Source: Ochrobactrum sp. Marseille-Q0166
GTDB taxonomy: Bacteria > Pseudomonadota > Alphaproteobacteria > Rhizobiales > Rhizobiaceae
Assembly (NCBI RefSeq): GCF_014397025.1
Contig: NZ_JACJUO010000003.1
Location: 372,001-436,000, forward strand
DNA length: 64,000 nt
Direction: 5' to 3'
The number at the start of each line of letters is the position of its first letter. Positions within the stretch are counted from its first letter, which is position 1. The translations under genes and the position numbers were made by a program. The notes under the pieces were generated by a model. The model did not search any database, had not been told where the DNA came from, and worked only from the letters and a program-made list of their open reading frames with translations. Below are positions 43,013 to 51,328 of this stretch, piece after piece.

Positions 43013-43528
43013 TTAGCCCGTGATGCGCAGCGTAAGGTCGGCAACAACCACTGATCCAAGATATGTGCCAATCATCACGCATATAGCCACAATGACGATC
43101 TTCCAGCCCGAGCGGCGGGCAATCTCAAACTCATTGCGTGTGAGCGCCAAGCCGCCATAGGCAAGTGCCGGTGTTGCCAGTGCAAGAAAGTTCAAATCGC
43201 CTACTTTGGCCAGAACAAATTCCGATATTGGAACGCCAGGAATTGTAATGACAATAGCAATAAACGAAACCCATGCGACACTTGGAAGGTAAAAAGGCAT
43301 ATAGCGCGCCATAATCAAACCACCGAGAGACGCACAATAGAGAACTGCCATCCCAGGCAAAGCTTGCACAGGTGTAACACCCGTTCCCACCCAGTTAGAA
43401 ACCAGACCAAGGAAGCAGGCAATTATGAGGAGTAGCGCATTCTCAACAACATCGATCTTGCGTTCATCCGTGCTCTCGACGGACAAAGTAAGATTATCGA
43501 CGGATTTTTTCACTGATTTTGAAGTCAT
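43013..43528 (-). CDS. Small membrane protein, partner of DUF3100 transporter
   Basis: 171 aa with a short hydrophilic N-terminus (residues 1-25) and about four hydrophobic segments: NALLLIIACFLGLVSNW, ALPGMAVLYCASLGGLIMA, LPSVAWVSFIAIVITIPG and IVIVAICVMIGTYLGSVVVA. It lies between the DUF3100 gene and the M20 amidohydrolase gene, separated by 17 and 56 bp. The pair of a short and a longer membrane subunit beside an amidohydrolase suggests a two-component uptake system for the conjugate. I do not know a characterised homologue. Confidence 0.78.
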   Translation of the reverse strand: MTSKSVKKSVDNLTLSVESTDERKIDVVENALLLIIACFLGLVSNWVGTGVTPVQALPGMAVLYCASLGGLIMARYMPFYLPSVAWVSFIAIVITIPGVPISEFVLAKVGDLNFLALATPALAYGGLALTRNEFEIARRSGWKIVIVAICVMIGTYLGSVVVADLTLRITG

Positions 43529-43545
43529 CTGCCCTGCCCCTCACC

Positions 43546-44364
43546 TTATTTCGCGTCAAGATATTCATCTGGACGGCACTTTTTAAAAAGCCATTCTGTA
43601 AGTGGCAGAGCCACGAACAAACCGACATAAAGCCCAGTCGCATAAGTCAGAATATTGCTGGCTGCGGCGAGAGCAAGAATGAGGTCTTGTTGGTCTGGCA
43701 AAATGCTGACCAAACCACCAGTACAAGCGGCAAGCATGCTACCGGAGCCAACACCACACGACATAGCCAAGGCGCGCACATCGAATACACCAAGGCTATG
43801 GACCAAGGGCGGCATGATGGCGAAAACGAAAGTGCCAATAAGTGTTCCGGTAGCATAAACGCCCATGACACCTGCGCCTTCGGGGCTATCGAGACCATAT
43901 TTATCGGCGATCAGCGCGAGATTAGGCTCGCGGTCAATCGAATAGGTTGCGCCAATTGTCTCACGTCCCATCTTTAAAAGAAAAACAGCAACAGGGAAGG
44001 CAACTGCAATCGTTCCAAGATTGCCTATCTCTTGCAAAATGAGAGCGGGACCAGCAGCAATGATATTATCGATCTGTGGTCCTACAGTGGTGCCAAATTT
44101 TGCAATAAACGGCATAATTGCAATGGTGATCATTGTTCCGGAAAGCTTTACCGAATCTGACTTCAGCACTTTTCCTGCCGCTTTCAGGATATGCGGGTTC
44201 AGAATGATACCCATCGCAAATGCGTAAAGCATCGGCAGAAATATTACAGAGCCAATGCCTATGGGTATTTTACGAACACCAATCAATTCGGCGATACAGA
44301 TGATAACCAGAACGAACGCGTGCAACCAAATATGGTGCATCGCGAAGACTTTATTCCCCTTCAC
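43546..44364 (-). CDS. DUF3100 domain-containing membrane protein
   Basis: 272 aa with about eight hydrophobic segments; the GTG start at 44364 has AAGGAG six bases upstream. Segments include FVLVIICIAELIGVRKIPIG, IGSVIFLPMLYAFAMGIIL, IITIA-type helices and a glycine-rich ALAMSCGVGSGSMLAACTGG near the C-terminus. DUF3100 genes are repeatedly found next to M20 amidohydrolases, so this is most likely a transporter for the amidohydrolase substrate (family context, not proven). First gene of the leftward unit. Confidence 0.85.
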   Translation of the reverse strand: MKGNKVFAMHHIWLHAFVLVIICIAELIGVRKIPIGIGSVIFLPMLYAFAMGIILNPHILKAAGKVLKSDSVKLSGTMITIAIMPFIAKFGTTVGPQIDNIIAAGPALILQEIGNLGTIAVAFPVAVFLLKMGRETIGATYSIDREPNLALIADKYGLDSPEGAGVMGVYATGTLIGTFVFAIMPPLVHSLGVFDVRALAMSCGVGSGSMLAACTGGLVSILPDQQDLILALAAASNILTYATGLYVGLFVALPLTEWLFKKCRPDEYLDAK

Positions 44365-45275
44365 GCGGGACTCCTTGATTTTATTTTACCGCTGCTCATC
44401 AGTATGATCAGTTTGAAAATGAGGTCCAGCCTGACATCCAGGAACGGAGTGTTGCTTGGCCAGCAACAGAAGGAGAAACGTTTTATCAGTGACGTGGCGG
44501 ACATGCGCCTGATTAGCTCCTCCTTCTTGAATAGTCTACTGGCCGTTCAGTGGAAGATTCACGGTAGACCTACATATAAACAATTTCCGATACCGAACCA
44601 CTCGCATTCAGCTCAAGGGCAAGTTCAATCACCAGAGCGTTGATAAGGGGAATCTTGGGATGGAGGTTTAGCAGGCTAAATTGCGTAATCCTTAAACCTC
44701 AACCCGCCACGTCTCAAAACGGCAGTAGGTTGAGGTGATAAACTCCCTCGTGATTTTGACTCAGATCTTTCAGGTCCTTTCGCCGACAGCTTTTATCGAT
44801 AACCCGACTCCAAAATCGTAGAGCCTTGGTCTACTCGAAGAACTTCAAGCCGACATGGTAAGCACATTCGTTATTGCATACGCCACGATAGAGAATGGAA
44901 AACGACGATTTTATACATCTGATCTCGTTGTTTCACGTCACAGATATAGACCAGTCACGATCACGAATAATCGATGTGAAAGCACCTGTTTCCAGTATAT
45001 TGAGCGCGCCGTCGAAGGCGAACTTGCTAATAATTTGCCATCGATATTCTAGCCACCGGCAGAACGAGCGGTTTATTCTCACAACAACCCGATTTTCAGA
45101 GTTTGGTTTCATACGACGGTGCTTGCTGTCAATCGGCGAGCAACAAGTCCCTCAATAGTCGGATCGAAAACAGATCGCTGACCAAGAGTTGACATGACAA
45201 CGGTCTTATCTTTTCGAATGATCCCCTATACCAATATAATTACATTAGAATTCCGGGAGTCGGACAGGGGTTGCC
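44365..45275. other. 911-bp gene-poor region between DUF3100 and LysR genes
   Basis: Both flanking genes point away from this stretch, so it must hold two promoters. Short frames (for example 44855-45052 and 44895-45158, plus strand) have no ribosome site and no recognisable domain, and I do not call them. An AT-rich segment at 45220-45260 is a candidate LysR promoter. Part of the stretch may be decayed coding sequence that I cannot identify. Confidence 0.5.
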
Positions 45276-46226
45276 ATGCAGCGGTTTCAGTTGGGGTCGG
45301 TTGATCTCAATCTTTTAAAGGTCATTTATGCGCTCGTCGTAAAAGGCAATATGACGACTGCAGGTGAATATATCGGTCTTTCTCAACCCGCCATGAGTCA
45401 CGCCTTGAAGCGGGCACGCGCAATAACAGGCGATGAACTGTTCAAAAAAACTTCCGGTGGCTTTGTGATGACACGCTTCTGCACGGAAATCTTTCCAGCG
45501 GTGCGGCGTATTATCGAAGAAACGGAAGCTGTCATGCTCCAACGGCGGGCATTCGAACCCTCAACATCCCATCGCACTTTCAGAATTGGCATGAACGACT
45601 ATTTCTCTGTCGTCCTGATGCCCCGCCTTCTGGAAAGTGTCCGCTCTGAGGCCGAACACTGCGTTCTGGAAGTCATCCATATGCCGCGCACCGGCTCAAA
45701 CCAAAACAGGAACTTTCTTCCTGTTGTGCAGGAACATCTCGATGAGGGGGCAATCGATGTCGCCGTCATGACTGCAGACAACTTTCCGGCTCGGTATCGT
45801 TGTTCTTCACTTTTTACCGAGAGAAGAGTCTGCATCATGTCAGCAAACAATCCGGTAGCGAGAGATCCCTTGACACTCGATACCTTGCTTTCACTCGGAC
45901 ATGTTAAAGTGACGTCTTCGCCGGGTCGTCGCGGATGGATTGACGAGCGTCTTGACGCGTTAGGGCTACAGCGCCGCATCGTCGCGGTCGTTCCGCATTT
46001 TTCCGCAGCAGTCGCTATCGTTTCTCGCAGCGATCTCGTTGCCATGATGCCGGAGAGTGTTGCAAAGCTGTTCGAACATTCTCACGATTTACTATTGCTG
46101 GAATCGCCTTTCGCAGAGGAAAAACAATCCACCAGCATGATCTGGCTTGCCGAAAAGGAGCGTGATCCGGCAAGCCTCTGGTTGCGTGAGCAAATTTCCG
46201 CGTGCTTTACGGAAGATCTGCACTAA
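45276..46226 (+). CDS. LysR-family transcriptional regulator
   Basis: 316 aa. The N-terminal helix-turn-helix region reads VDLNLLKVIYALVVKGNMTT then AGEYIGLSQPAMSHALKRAR, and the inducer domain begins at FRIGMNDYFSVVLMPRLLES. The divergence within the helix-turn-helix fits the NodD-like branch with DLNLL start. It converges on the beta-lactamase-like gene, 10 bp apart, and is on the opposite strand from the peptide importer operon, which it might control from a distance. No other regulator is near. Confidence 0.88.
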   Translation: MQRFQLGSVDLNLLKVIYALVVKGNMTTAGEYIGLSQPAMSHALKRARAITGDELFKKTSGGFVMTRFCTEIFPAVRRIIEETEAVMLQRRAFEPSTSHRTFRIGMNDYFSVVLMPRLLESVRSEAEHCVLEVIHMPRTGSNQNRNFLPVVQEHLDEGAIDVAVMTADNFPARYRCSSLFTERRVCIMSANNPVARDPLTLDTLLSLGHVKVTSSPGRRGWIDERLDALGLQRRIVAVVPHFSAAVAIVSRSDLVAMMPESVAKLFEHSHDLLLLESPFAEEKQSTSMIWLAEKERDPASLWLREQISACFTEDLH

Positions 46227-46236
46227 CGACTGTGCA

Positions 46237-47316
46237 TTATTTGCCGCTCACCTTTGCCGCAATAAACTGGTCGGCAACACTCAAGAACTGCTCCATCGTC
46301 ACCGCAGGTAGCTCTTCCTTGAAGCTACCGTCATTGCGAGCAATGGCCAGTTCGTCAGGAATTGCGCGGCGGTTGACGAAAACCATATCCAACGCAGGCA
46401 TGCCCAGAATGAACTGCCCGAAATGGCCCGCAGCCACGAAGGCTCCTTCCCATTCCGGGGTATCCTTGGTCACCACAGGAATCCACCACAGGTAGCTGTA
46501 GCCGGCAACACGGGATTTTTCGCTCTCATTCATTTTTTCGGCGGGAACCCGAATGCGTGTGCTTTCCGCAACCCAGTCCGCTGGGATGATTTGCTCGTCA
46601 CCCCAGCGACCATTGCGCACCATCGACAGACCCAGTCGCGCCATATCCCTGCCCGACAGAAAGAAATGGTAGGCGAGATAGCGGGACGCGCCCTCATAGC
46701 CCATCATACGCTGACGCGACGGATCGAAATCCTGAAGGCCCATCGGACCTGCAAAATCCTCTTCGAAGGCTTTGAAGACACTGCGTCCAGTGAGTTGTTC
46801 AAAAGCCGCACCCAAAACGTTGAAGTCCCAGTTGTTGTAATGGAAATAGTCGCCTGGTTTTTTTGAGCCGCGCTCTGGTATGTTTTTCGTATTGCTACCG
46901 GGACTGCCGGGCTGATGATAGACACCCGAACTGCTGATCAACAGATCACGAAGGGTCGCTGTCTTCTCAATTGGAAGAAGGCCATGGTCTTCATCGATGT
47001 TCAAAACCGCCATCGTCAGATCGAGATCGATCTTCCCTTCCGCAACCGCTTTACCAAAGAGCATCGAAAGAATACTTTTTCTGGTCGACGCGAGATAGCT
47101 GACTTCCGATACGTCTCCGTAAGTGTAGAGCGATTTTCCGCCGGCGACTGCCATGAAAGATGTGGTCGACAGGCCGTCGAGCATGGTGTCCACTTTTTCT
47201 TTAACGGTGGTGGAGAGACCATAGTCTTCAGGAGTGGTGATCTTCGCCCATTCCCGAGCGGGAAATTCCTGACGAACCGCTTGTGGCTGGCGTTCCAGAG
47301 GCGCTGAAACAGACAT
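46237..47316 (-). CDS. Serine hydrolase, class C beta-lactamase/penicillin-binding protein-like fold
   Basis: 359-aa acyl-enzyme hydrolase. The active-site SxxK is STRK at 77-80 and the second motif YNN at 160-162; GHFGQ near residue 300 occupies the usual KTG/HxG position. No signal peptide is apparent, which suggests a cytoplasmic esterase or D-amino-acid amidase rather than a wall enzyme. It is the last gene after the importer ATPase, 34 bp downstream, so it likely processes the imported peptide or amide. A similar arrangement of a peptide importer with a serine hydrolase is common in Alphaproteobacteria. Confidence 0.85.
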   Translation of the reverse strand: MSVSAPLERQPQAVRQEFPAREWAKITTPEDYGLSTTVKEKVDTMLDGLSTTSFMAVAGGKSLYTYGDVSEVSYLASTRKSILSMLFGKAVAEGKIDLDLTMAVLNIDEDHGLLPIEKTATLRDLLISSSGVYHQPGSPGSNTKNIPERGSKKPGDYFHYNNWDFNVLGAAFEQLTGRSVFKAFEEDFAGPMGLQDFDPSRQRMMGYEGASRYLAYHFFLSGRDMARLGLSMVRNGRWGDEQIIPADWVAESTRIRVPAEKMNESEKSRVAGYSYLWWIPVVTKDTPEWEGAFVAAGHFGQFILGMPALDMVFVNRRAIPDELAIARNDGSFKEELPAVTMEQFLSVADQFIAAKVSGK

Positions 47317-47350
47317 GTTTTATCCTTTTGAAAGTGTCGATTGTGGGATG

Positions 47351-48340
47351 TCAATCGTTGAGATGGCAGGCACTTTTGTGTTCCGAGCCAATAGCCTGAA
47401 GTGTCGGTTTTTCGACGCGGCAACGCGCCATCGCAAACGGACAGCGCGGATGGAAATGGCAACCGGACGGTGGCGACAGTGGGCTTGGAATCTCTCCTTC
47501 GATAGCCGAAAAGCGCCGTTGAACGGGATCAAGGCTTGGTCTTTCCTGAAGAAGTGCGCGCGTGTAAGGGTGGTTCGGGTGCGAAAATAATTCGTCAACC
47601 CGCGCTTCTTCCACAACGCGTCCAAGATACATGACCACGACGCGGTCGGATATGTGTTCGACCACGGAGAGATCATGACTAATGAAAAGATAGGTGAGAT
47701 CCAGCTGCTCTCTGAGATCAAGGAAAAGATTTAAAATCTGCGCCTGGATCGAAACATCGAGCGCGGCAACGGATTCGTCGCAGATCAGCATGTCAGGCTG
47801 AACAGCCAAGGCACGCGCAATACCGATGCGCTGGCGTTGCCCCCCGCTGAACTGGTGCGGAAAACGACTTGCCATGGATGGGTCGAGTCCTGATCGCTCC
47901 ATTTGCAGACTGACGTAATCGTCCAGTTCACGCGCGTTGGTCATTTTGTGGTATAGTGGCGCTGCCCCGATGATCTCATGCACACGCTGGCGTGGATTGA
48001 GCGACGACGACGGGTCCTGAAAGATCATCTGGACCTTCAGTCGCGCATCTTCTGCCTGCTCACTGTTCATCTCGGTCAACTGCTTGCCCCGAAACAGAAC
48101 CGACCCCTCGGAGGCTTGCAACAGTCCTGCCACCACGCGACCGAGTGTCGATTTTCCACAACCGGATTCACCGACGATGCCGACCACCTCACGTTCTTGC
48201 ACGGTGAGGCTGACATCATCCAGCGCTTGGACGACCGGATTTGGAGCTTTCAGGCCCATCAGCTCGGCACCGCGTTCTACCATACCCGATTTACGACTGA
48301 AGCGCTTGCTGACGTTGCGTACTTCCAAACGATGGCTCAT
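47351..48340 (-). CDS. ABC transporter ATP-binding protein, DppF/OppF type
   Basis: Second importer ATPase, 329 aa from ATG 48340, which makes an ATGA overlap with the preceding gene; a longer frame to 48421 is not needed. Features: the F-type insertion KSGMVERGAELMGLKAPNPV near residue 15, Walker A GESGCGKST, Q-loop MIFQDPSSSLNP, signature FSGGQRQRIGIARAL, Walker B DMLICDESVAALD and switch YLFISHDLSVV. The Walker B Glu is present in CDES. C-terminal CHFHPRCP is the oligopeptide domain. It is followed by the serine hydrolase gene. Confidence 0.93.
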   Translation of the reverse strand: MSHRLEVRNVSKRFSRKSGMVERGAELMGLKAPNPVVQALDDVSLTVQEREVVGIVGESGCGKSTLGRVVAGLLQASEGSVLFRGKQLTEMNSEQAEDARLKVQMIFQDPSSSLNPRQRVHEIIGAAPLYHKMTNARELDDYVSLQMERSGLDPSMASRFPHQFSGGQRQRIGIARALAVQPDMLICDESVAALDVSIQAQILNLFLDLREQLDLTYLFISHDLSVVEHISDRVVVMYLGRVVEEARVDELFSHPNHPYTRALLQERPSLDPVQRRFSAIEGEIPSPLSPPSGCHFHPRCPFAMARCRVEKPTLQAIGSEHKSACHLND

Positions 48341-49311
48341 GATGACGCCCCTTCCATGACGGGGTGAAAACAGCGAAGCAGACGCCCTGCCATCGGTTCT
48401 AGTATCGGTTGGTTGAGGCATATTTCACTGCCAAAGGAGCAGCGCGGACGAAACGCACAACCCGTTGGCATATTGGCAACCGAAGGAGTGGCCCCTGATA
48501 TCTGCCTTAGTCGTTCGCCGCGTTTGTTATGCGCGGGCAGGCTTGCGATCAGACCGTTGGTGTAAGGATGCAAAGGCCGCCTCAGCAGATCGGCCGTTAA
48601 ACCTTGTTCAACGATACGACCCGCATACATGACTGAAAGCCTCTCAGCCAGACCGGCAACGACCGAAAGGTCATGGGTAACCCATATCAGAGCCGTCCCT
48701 TTCTCTCGAGCGAGCTTCTGCACGATTGAGAGAATTTGTGCCTGAATGGTCACGTCAAGCGCAGTCGTTGGTTCATCTGCAATGATCAGGTCTGGTGACA
48801 TAAGGAGTGAAATGGCAATTGCCACGCGCTGCCGCATACCACCGGAGAACTGATGCGGATATGCATTTAGACGCTCTTCCGGGCTTGGAATGCCCACCAT
48901 ACCCAAGGCGTCGCGTGCGCGCTCACGCGCAACCTTTTTGCTGACGTTTTCGTGCGCAAGCACGACTTCCATCATTTGTGTATCGACGCGAAGTACGGGA
49001 TTGAGCGTCGACATCGGATCCTGAAAGATCATCGCAATACGGTTGCCCCGGATGGATTGCAATTCTTTCTGCGAGGCGCTTCGCAGATCCATTCCTTTGA
49101 AAAGGATTTGGCCACCCGTCACCTGTACAGGCTTATCGAGCAGGCCCATAATCGACAGACCTGTAATCGATTTTCCAGAACCGGATTCTCCAACAAGGCC
49201 CATCACTTCGCCTGCAGAGAGACTGAGATTTATGTCGTCAATAAGGGTTATATTACCCTGTTCGGTCACGACTTCTGTTTTCAAACCTTTGATTTCAAGC
49301 ATGGCACTCAT
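48337..49311 (-). CDS. ABC transporter ATP-binding protein, DppD/OppD type
   Basis: 324-aa ATPase of the second complete peptide importer. Walker A is GESGSGKS, then Q-loop MIFQDPMSTLNP, signature FSGGMRQRVAIAISL, Walker B LIIADEPTTALD and switch LIWVTHDLSVV, ending with the CAFRPRCS dipeptide/oligopeptide motif. It overlaps the permease gene upstream and the partner ATPase downstream by 4 bp each. Start at 49311 or three codons later. Confidence 0.93.
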   Translation of the reverse strand: MSAMLEIKGLKTEVVTEQGNITLIDDINLSLSAGEVMGLVGESGSGKSITGLSIMGLLDKPVQVTGGQILFKGMDLRSASQKELQSIRGNRIAMIFQDPMSTLNPVLRVDTQMMEVVLAHENVSKKVARERARDALGMVGIPSPEERLNAYPHQFSGGMRQRVAIAISLLMSPDLIIADEPTTALDVTIQAQILSIVQKLAREKGTALIWVTHDLSVVAGLAERLSVMYAGRIVEQGLTADLLRRPLHPYTNGLIASLPAHNKRGERLRQISGATPSVANMPTGCAFRPRCSFGSEICLNQPILEPMAGRLLRCFHPVMEGASS

Positions 49312-50207
49312 CTCCGTGCAGCCTTCGGATCCAACAGTTGGCGCAAACGATCTCCAACAAGATTGATGGCAAAGATCGTGACCAGAAGTGCAATCCCGGG
49401 GAAAAGGGCGATCCAGTAGGTTCCCGACAACATGAACTCATATCCGCTGGCGATAAGAAGTCCGAGCGAGGGTTCTGTTATTGGAACACCGAGACCTAGA
49501 AAGCTGAGTGTCGCTTCAAGTGTAATAGCCCGTGCCACCTGCATGGTCAGCAGTACGACAAGCGGCGACAGGCAGTTTGGAAGCAATTGACGAAACAGAA
49601 TGTTGCGGTGCGGTAGGCGCAGAGACCGCGCTGCTTCCACGTATTCCCGGCGAAGCTCCGTCAAGGCTGCACCACGTGCCGTGCGGGCATACGTCGCCCA
49701 TTCCACTAGAACAATGGCAAAGACCACATTTCCAACGCTCTTTCCGAGGAGTGCTAGGATCAACAGCGCGGATAGGATTGTGGGGAAAGAAAGCTGAAGA
49801 TCAACAAGCCGCATCATTCCGGTTTCAAGCCTTCCGCCAACATAGGCGGCCGTCAAGCCGAACGCCGTACCGATGATAAAAGCAAGTGTGGCAGAACCCA
49901 ATCCAACGATGAGGCTTATTCGCAATCCATAAAGAATGGCCGACAGCATGTCGCGCCCTTGATCGTCTGACCCGAATAGAAAGGTGAAACCTGCCGATGA
50001 TGGTGTCCCGGGAGCCATACGCCCATCCATAATATCCAGCTGCATGAGGTCATATGGATTCTGTGGCGACAGATATGGCGCAAACACTGCCATGAGGACG
50101 ATCAGAATAATCAGCACAAGTCCCAGCACAGCAAAGGGCGAACGAGCAAACTGCCGCATGAATTGAAGGCCTGTGCGAAGTTTGGAAGAGTTTATTACTG
50201 TTCGCAC
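49308..50207 (-). CDS. ABC transporter permease, DppC/OppC type
   Basis: Membrane subunit, 299 aa. I use the GTG at 50207: it lies one base after the upstream stop, with AGGGAGA 7 bases ahead; longer frames overlap the neighbouring gene without a ribosome site. Motifs are FAPYLSPQNPYDLMQLD, LFGSDDQGRDMLSAILYGLR and the EAA-like loop TARGAALTELRREYVEAARS, ending LVGDRLRQLLDP. This is the usual topology of six helices. Confidence 0.91.
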   Translation of the reverse strand: MRTVINSSKLRTGLQFMRQFARSPFAVLGLVLIILIVLMAVFAPYLSPQNPYDLMQLDIMDGRMAPGTPSSAGFTFLFGSDDQGRDMLSAILYGLRISLIVGLGSATLAFIIGTAFGLTAAYVGGRLETGMMRLVDLQLSFPTILSALLILALLGKSVGNVVFAIVLVEWATYARTARGAALTELRREYVEAARSLRLPHRNILFRQLLPNCLSPLVVLLTMQVARAITLEATLSFLGLGVPITEPSLGLLIASGYEFMLSGTYWIALFPGIALLVTIFAINLVGDRLRQLLDPKAARR

Positions 50208-50208
50208 A

Positions 50209-51180
50209 TCATTCTCCCTGAAGCCTGATACGCGGGTCAAGCAACCTGTAGGTAACATCCACGACGAGGTTGATGATGACGAACATGATAACCACGAGCA
50301 TAAGATAAGCGACGATGACGGGGCGATCGAGCGCGGCTATGCTGTCAATGATAATCTTGCCTACGCCTGGCCAGGCAAAGATGGTTTCCGTCACAACGGA
50401 AAACGCAATCGTCTGACCGATATCCAGACCCACAACGGTGACGACAGGGATCATCACATTTTTCAGCACATGGACGCCCAGAATACGCTTTGATGAGAGC
50501 CCCTTTGCGCGTGCAAATCGCACATACTCGCTCGACATAGCCTCCCGCACACCCGCCTCTGTCAAACGTGTCACCATAGAAATATTGAAAAGCGAGAGGC
50601 TGATTGCAGGGAGCAGGATGTGCCGTAAACCGTCCAGCGTCAGGAAAGACCATGGTATTCCAAAAACCACTTCGGTTGCACCACGCCCCGAGCTTGGGAG
50701 CCAGCCCAGTTGAACGCTGAAAATCATGATAAGAAGTATCGCGATCCAGAAAATCGGCAGACTAAAGCCAAAGATCGAGCCTATCATTATGAAGCGAGCG
50801 AATGGACTTTCCGGTTTCCATCCCGCGGCAAGCCCAAGTGGCACGCCAAAGATGATCGACAAGAGAACAGCAGCGAAAGCAAGCTCAAGAGTTGCAGGCA
50901 ACCGGGACAAAATCAATTCAACAGCCGGTTCCTTATAGACGTAGCTAACACCAAGATTGCCCTGAAGGATTCCTTTCAAGAAAAGAAAGAACTGTTCGTA
51001 GAGAGGCCGGTCCAGTCCGAGATCCGCAATCAAACGCAAACGGTCATCGTGTGTTGCTTCAGGCGGAAGTAACGTTTCAATCGGGCTGCCGATCAGGTGA
51101 AGGCCGACGAATACAATCAGAGCCATTGCAAGCGCGACCAGCACCGCTTGCATAAGGCGCTGGATAATCCATAGGGTCAT
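50209..51180 (-). CDS. ABC transporter permease, DppB/OppB type
   Basis: Membrane subunit of the importer, 323 aa. It begins with the amphipathic LWIIQRLMQAVLVALAMAL helix, continues with the long periplasmic loop (DLGLDRPLYEQFFLFLKGIL), and carries the EAA loop GVREAMSSEYVRFARAKGLS then KRILGVHVLKN. The next segment AFSVVTETIFAWPGVGK is conserved among DppB proteins. It is 148 bp downstream of the binding-protein gene; that gap holds a GC-rich hairpin. Confidence 0.92.
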   Translation of the reverse strand: MTLWIIQRLMQAVLVALAMALIVFVGLHLIGSPIETLLPPEATHDDRLRLIADLGLDRPLYEQFFLFLKGILQGNLGVSYVYKEPAVELILSRLPATLELAFAAVLLSIIFGVPLGLAAGWKPESPFARFIMIGSIFGFSLPIFWIAILLIMIFSVQLGWLPSSGRGATEVVFGIPWSFLTLDGLRHILLPAISLSLFNISMVTRLTEAGVREAMSSEYVRFARAKGLSSKRILGVHVLKNVMIPVVTVVGLDIGQTIAFSVVTETIFAWPGVGKIIIDSIAALDRPVIVAYLMLVVIMFVIINLVVDVTYRLLDPRIRLQGE

Positions 51181-51291
51181 GATACCCTCTTATTATTGGT
51201 AAGATATCGAACCACCACTGTGGGGATCGTTTTGTATGTAGGTGATCGCCGCATTCGCTTAGACGGCTTCCCCACAAATGACCGAAAGGCA

Positions 51292-51315
51292 AGGCTGGCG
51301 CGGCGGCACCAGCCT
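51292..51315 (-). terminator. Intra-operon hairpin between binding-protein and permease genes
   Basis: AGGCTGG / CCAGCCT around a 10-base GC-rich loop, just downstream of the binding-protein stop. There is no T-run, so it most likely stabilises or partially attenuates the binding-protein message, giving more receptor than permease, rather than acting as a full terminator. Confidence 0.55.
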
Positions 51316-51328
51316 CTTGTTCCACGCC

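Noticed and set aside
44855..45158. Small plus-strand frames upstream of the LysR gene
   Set aside because: They overlap each other in different frames, have no ribosome sites and no recognisable family.
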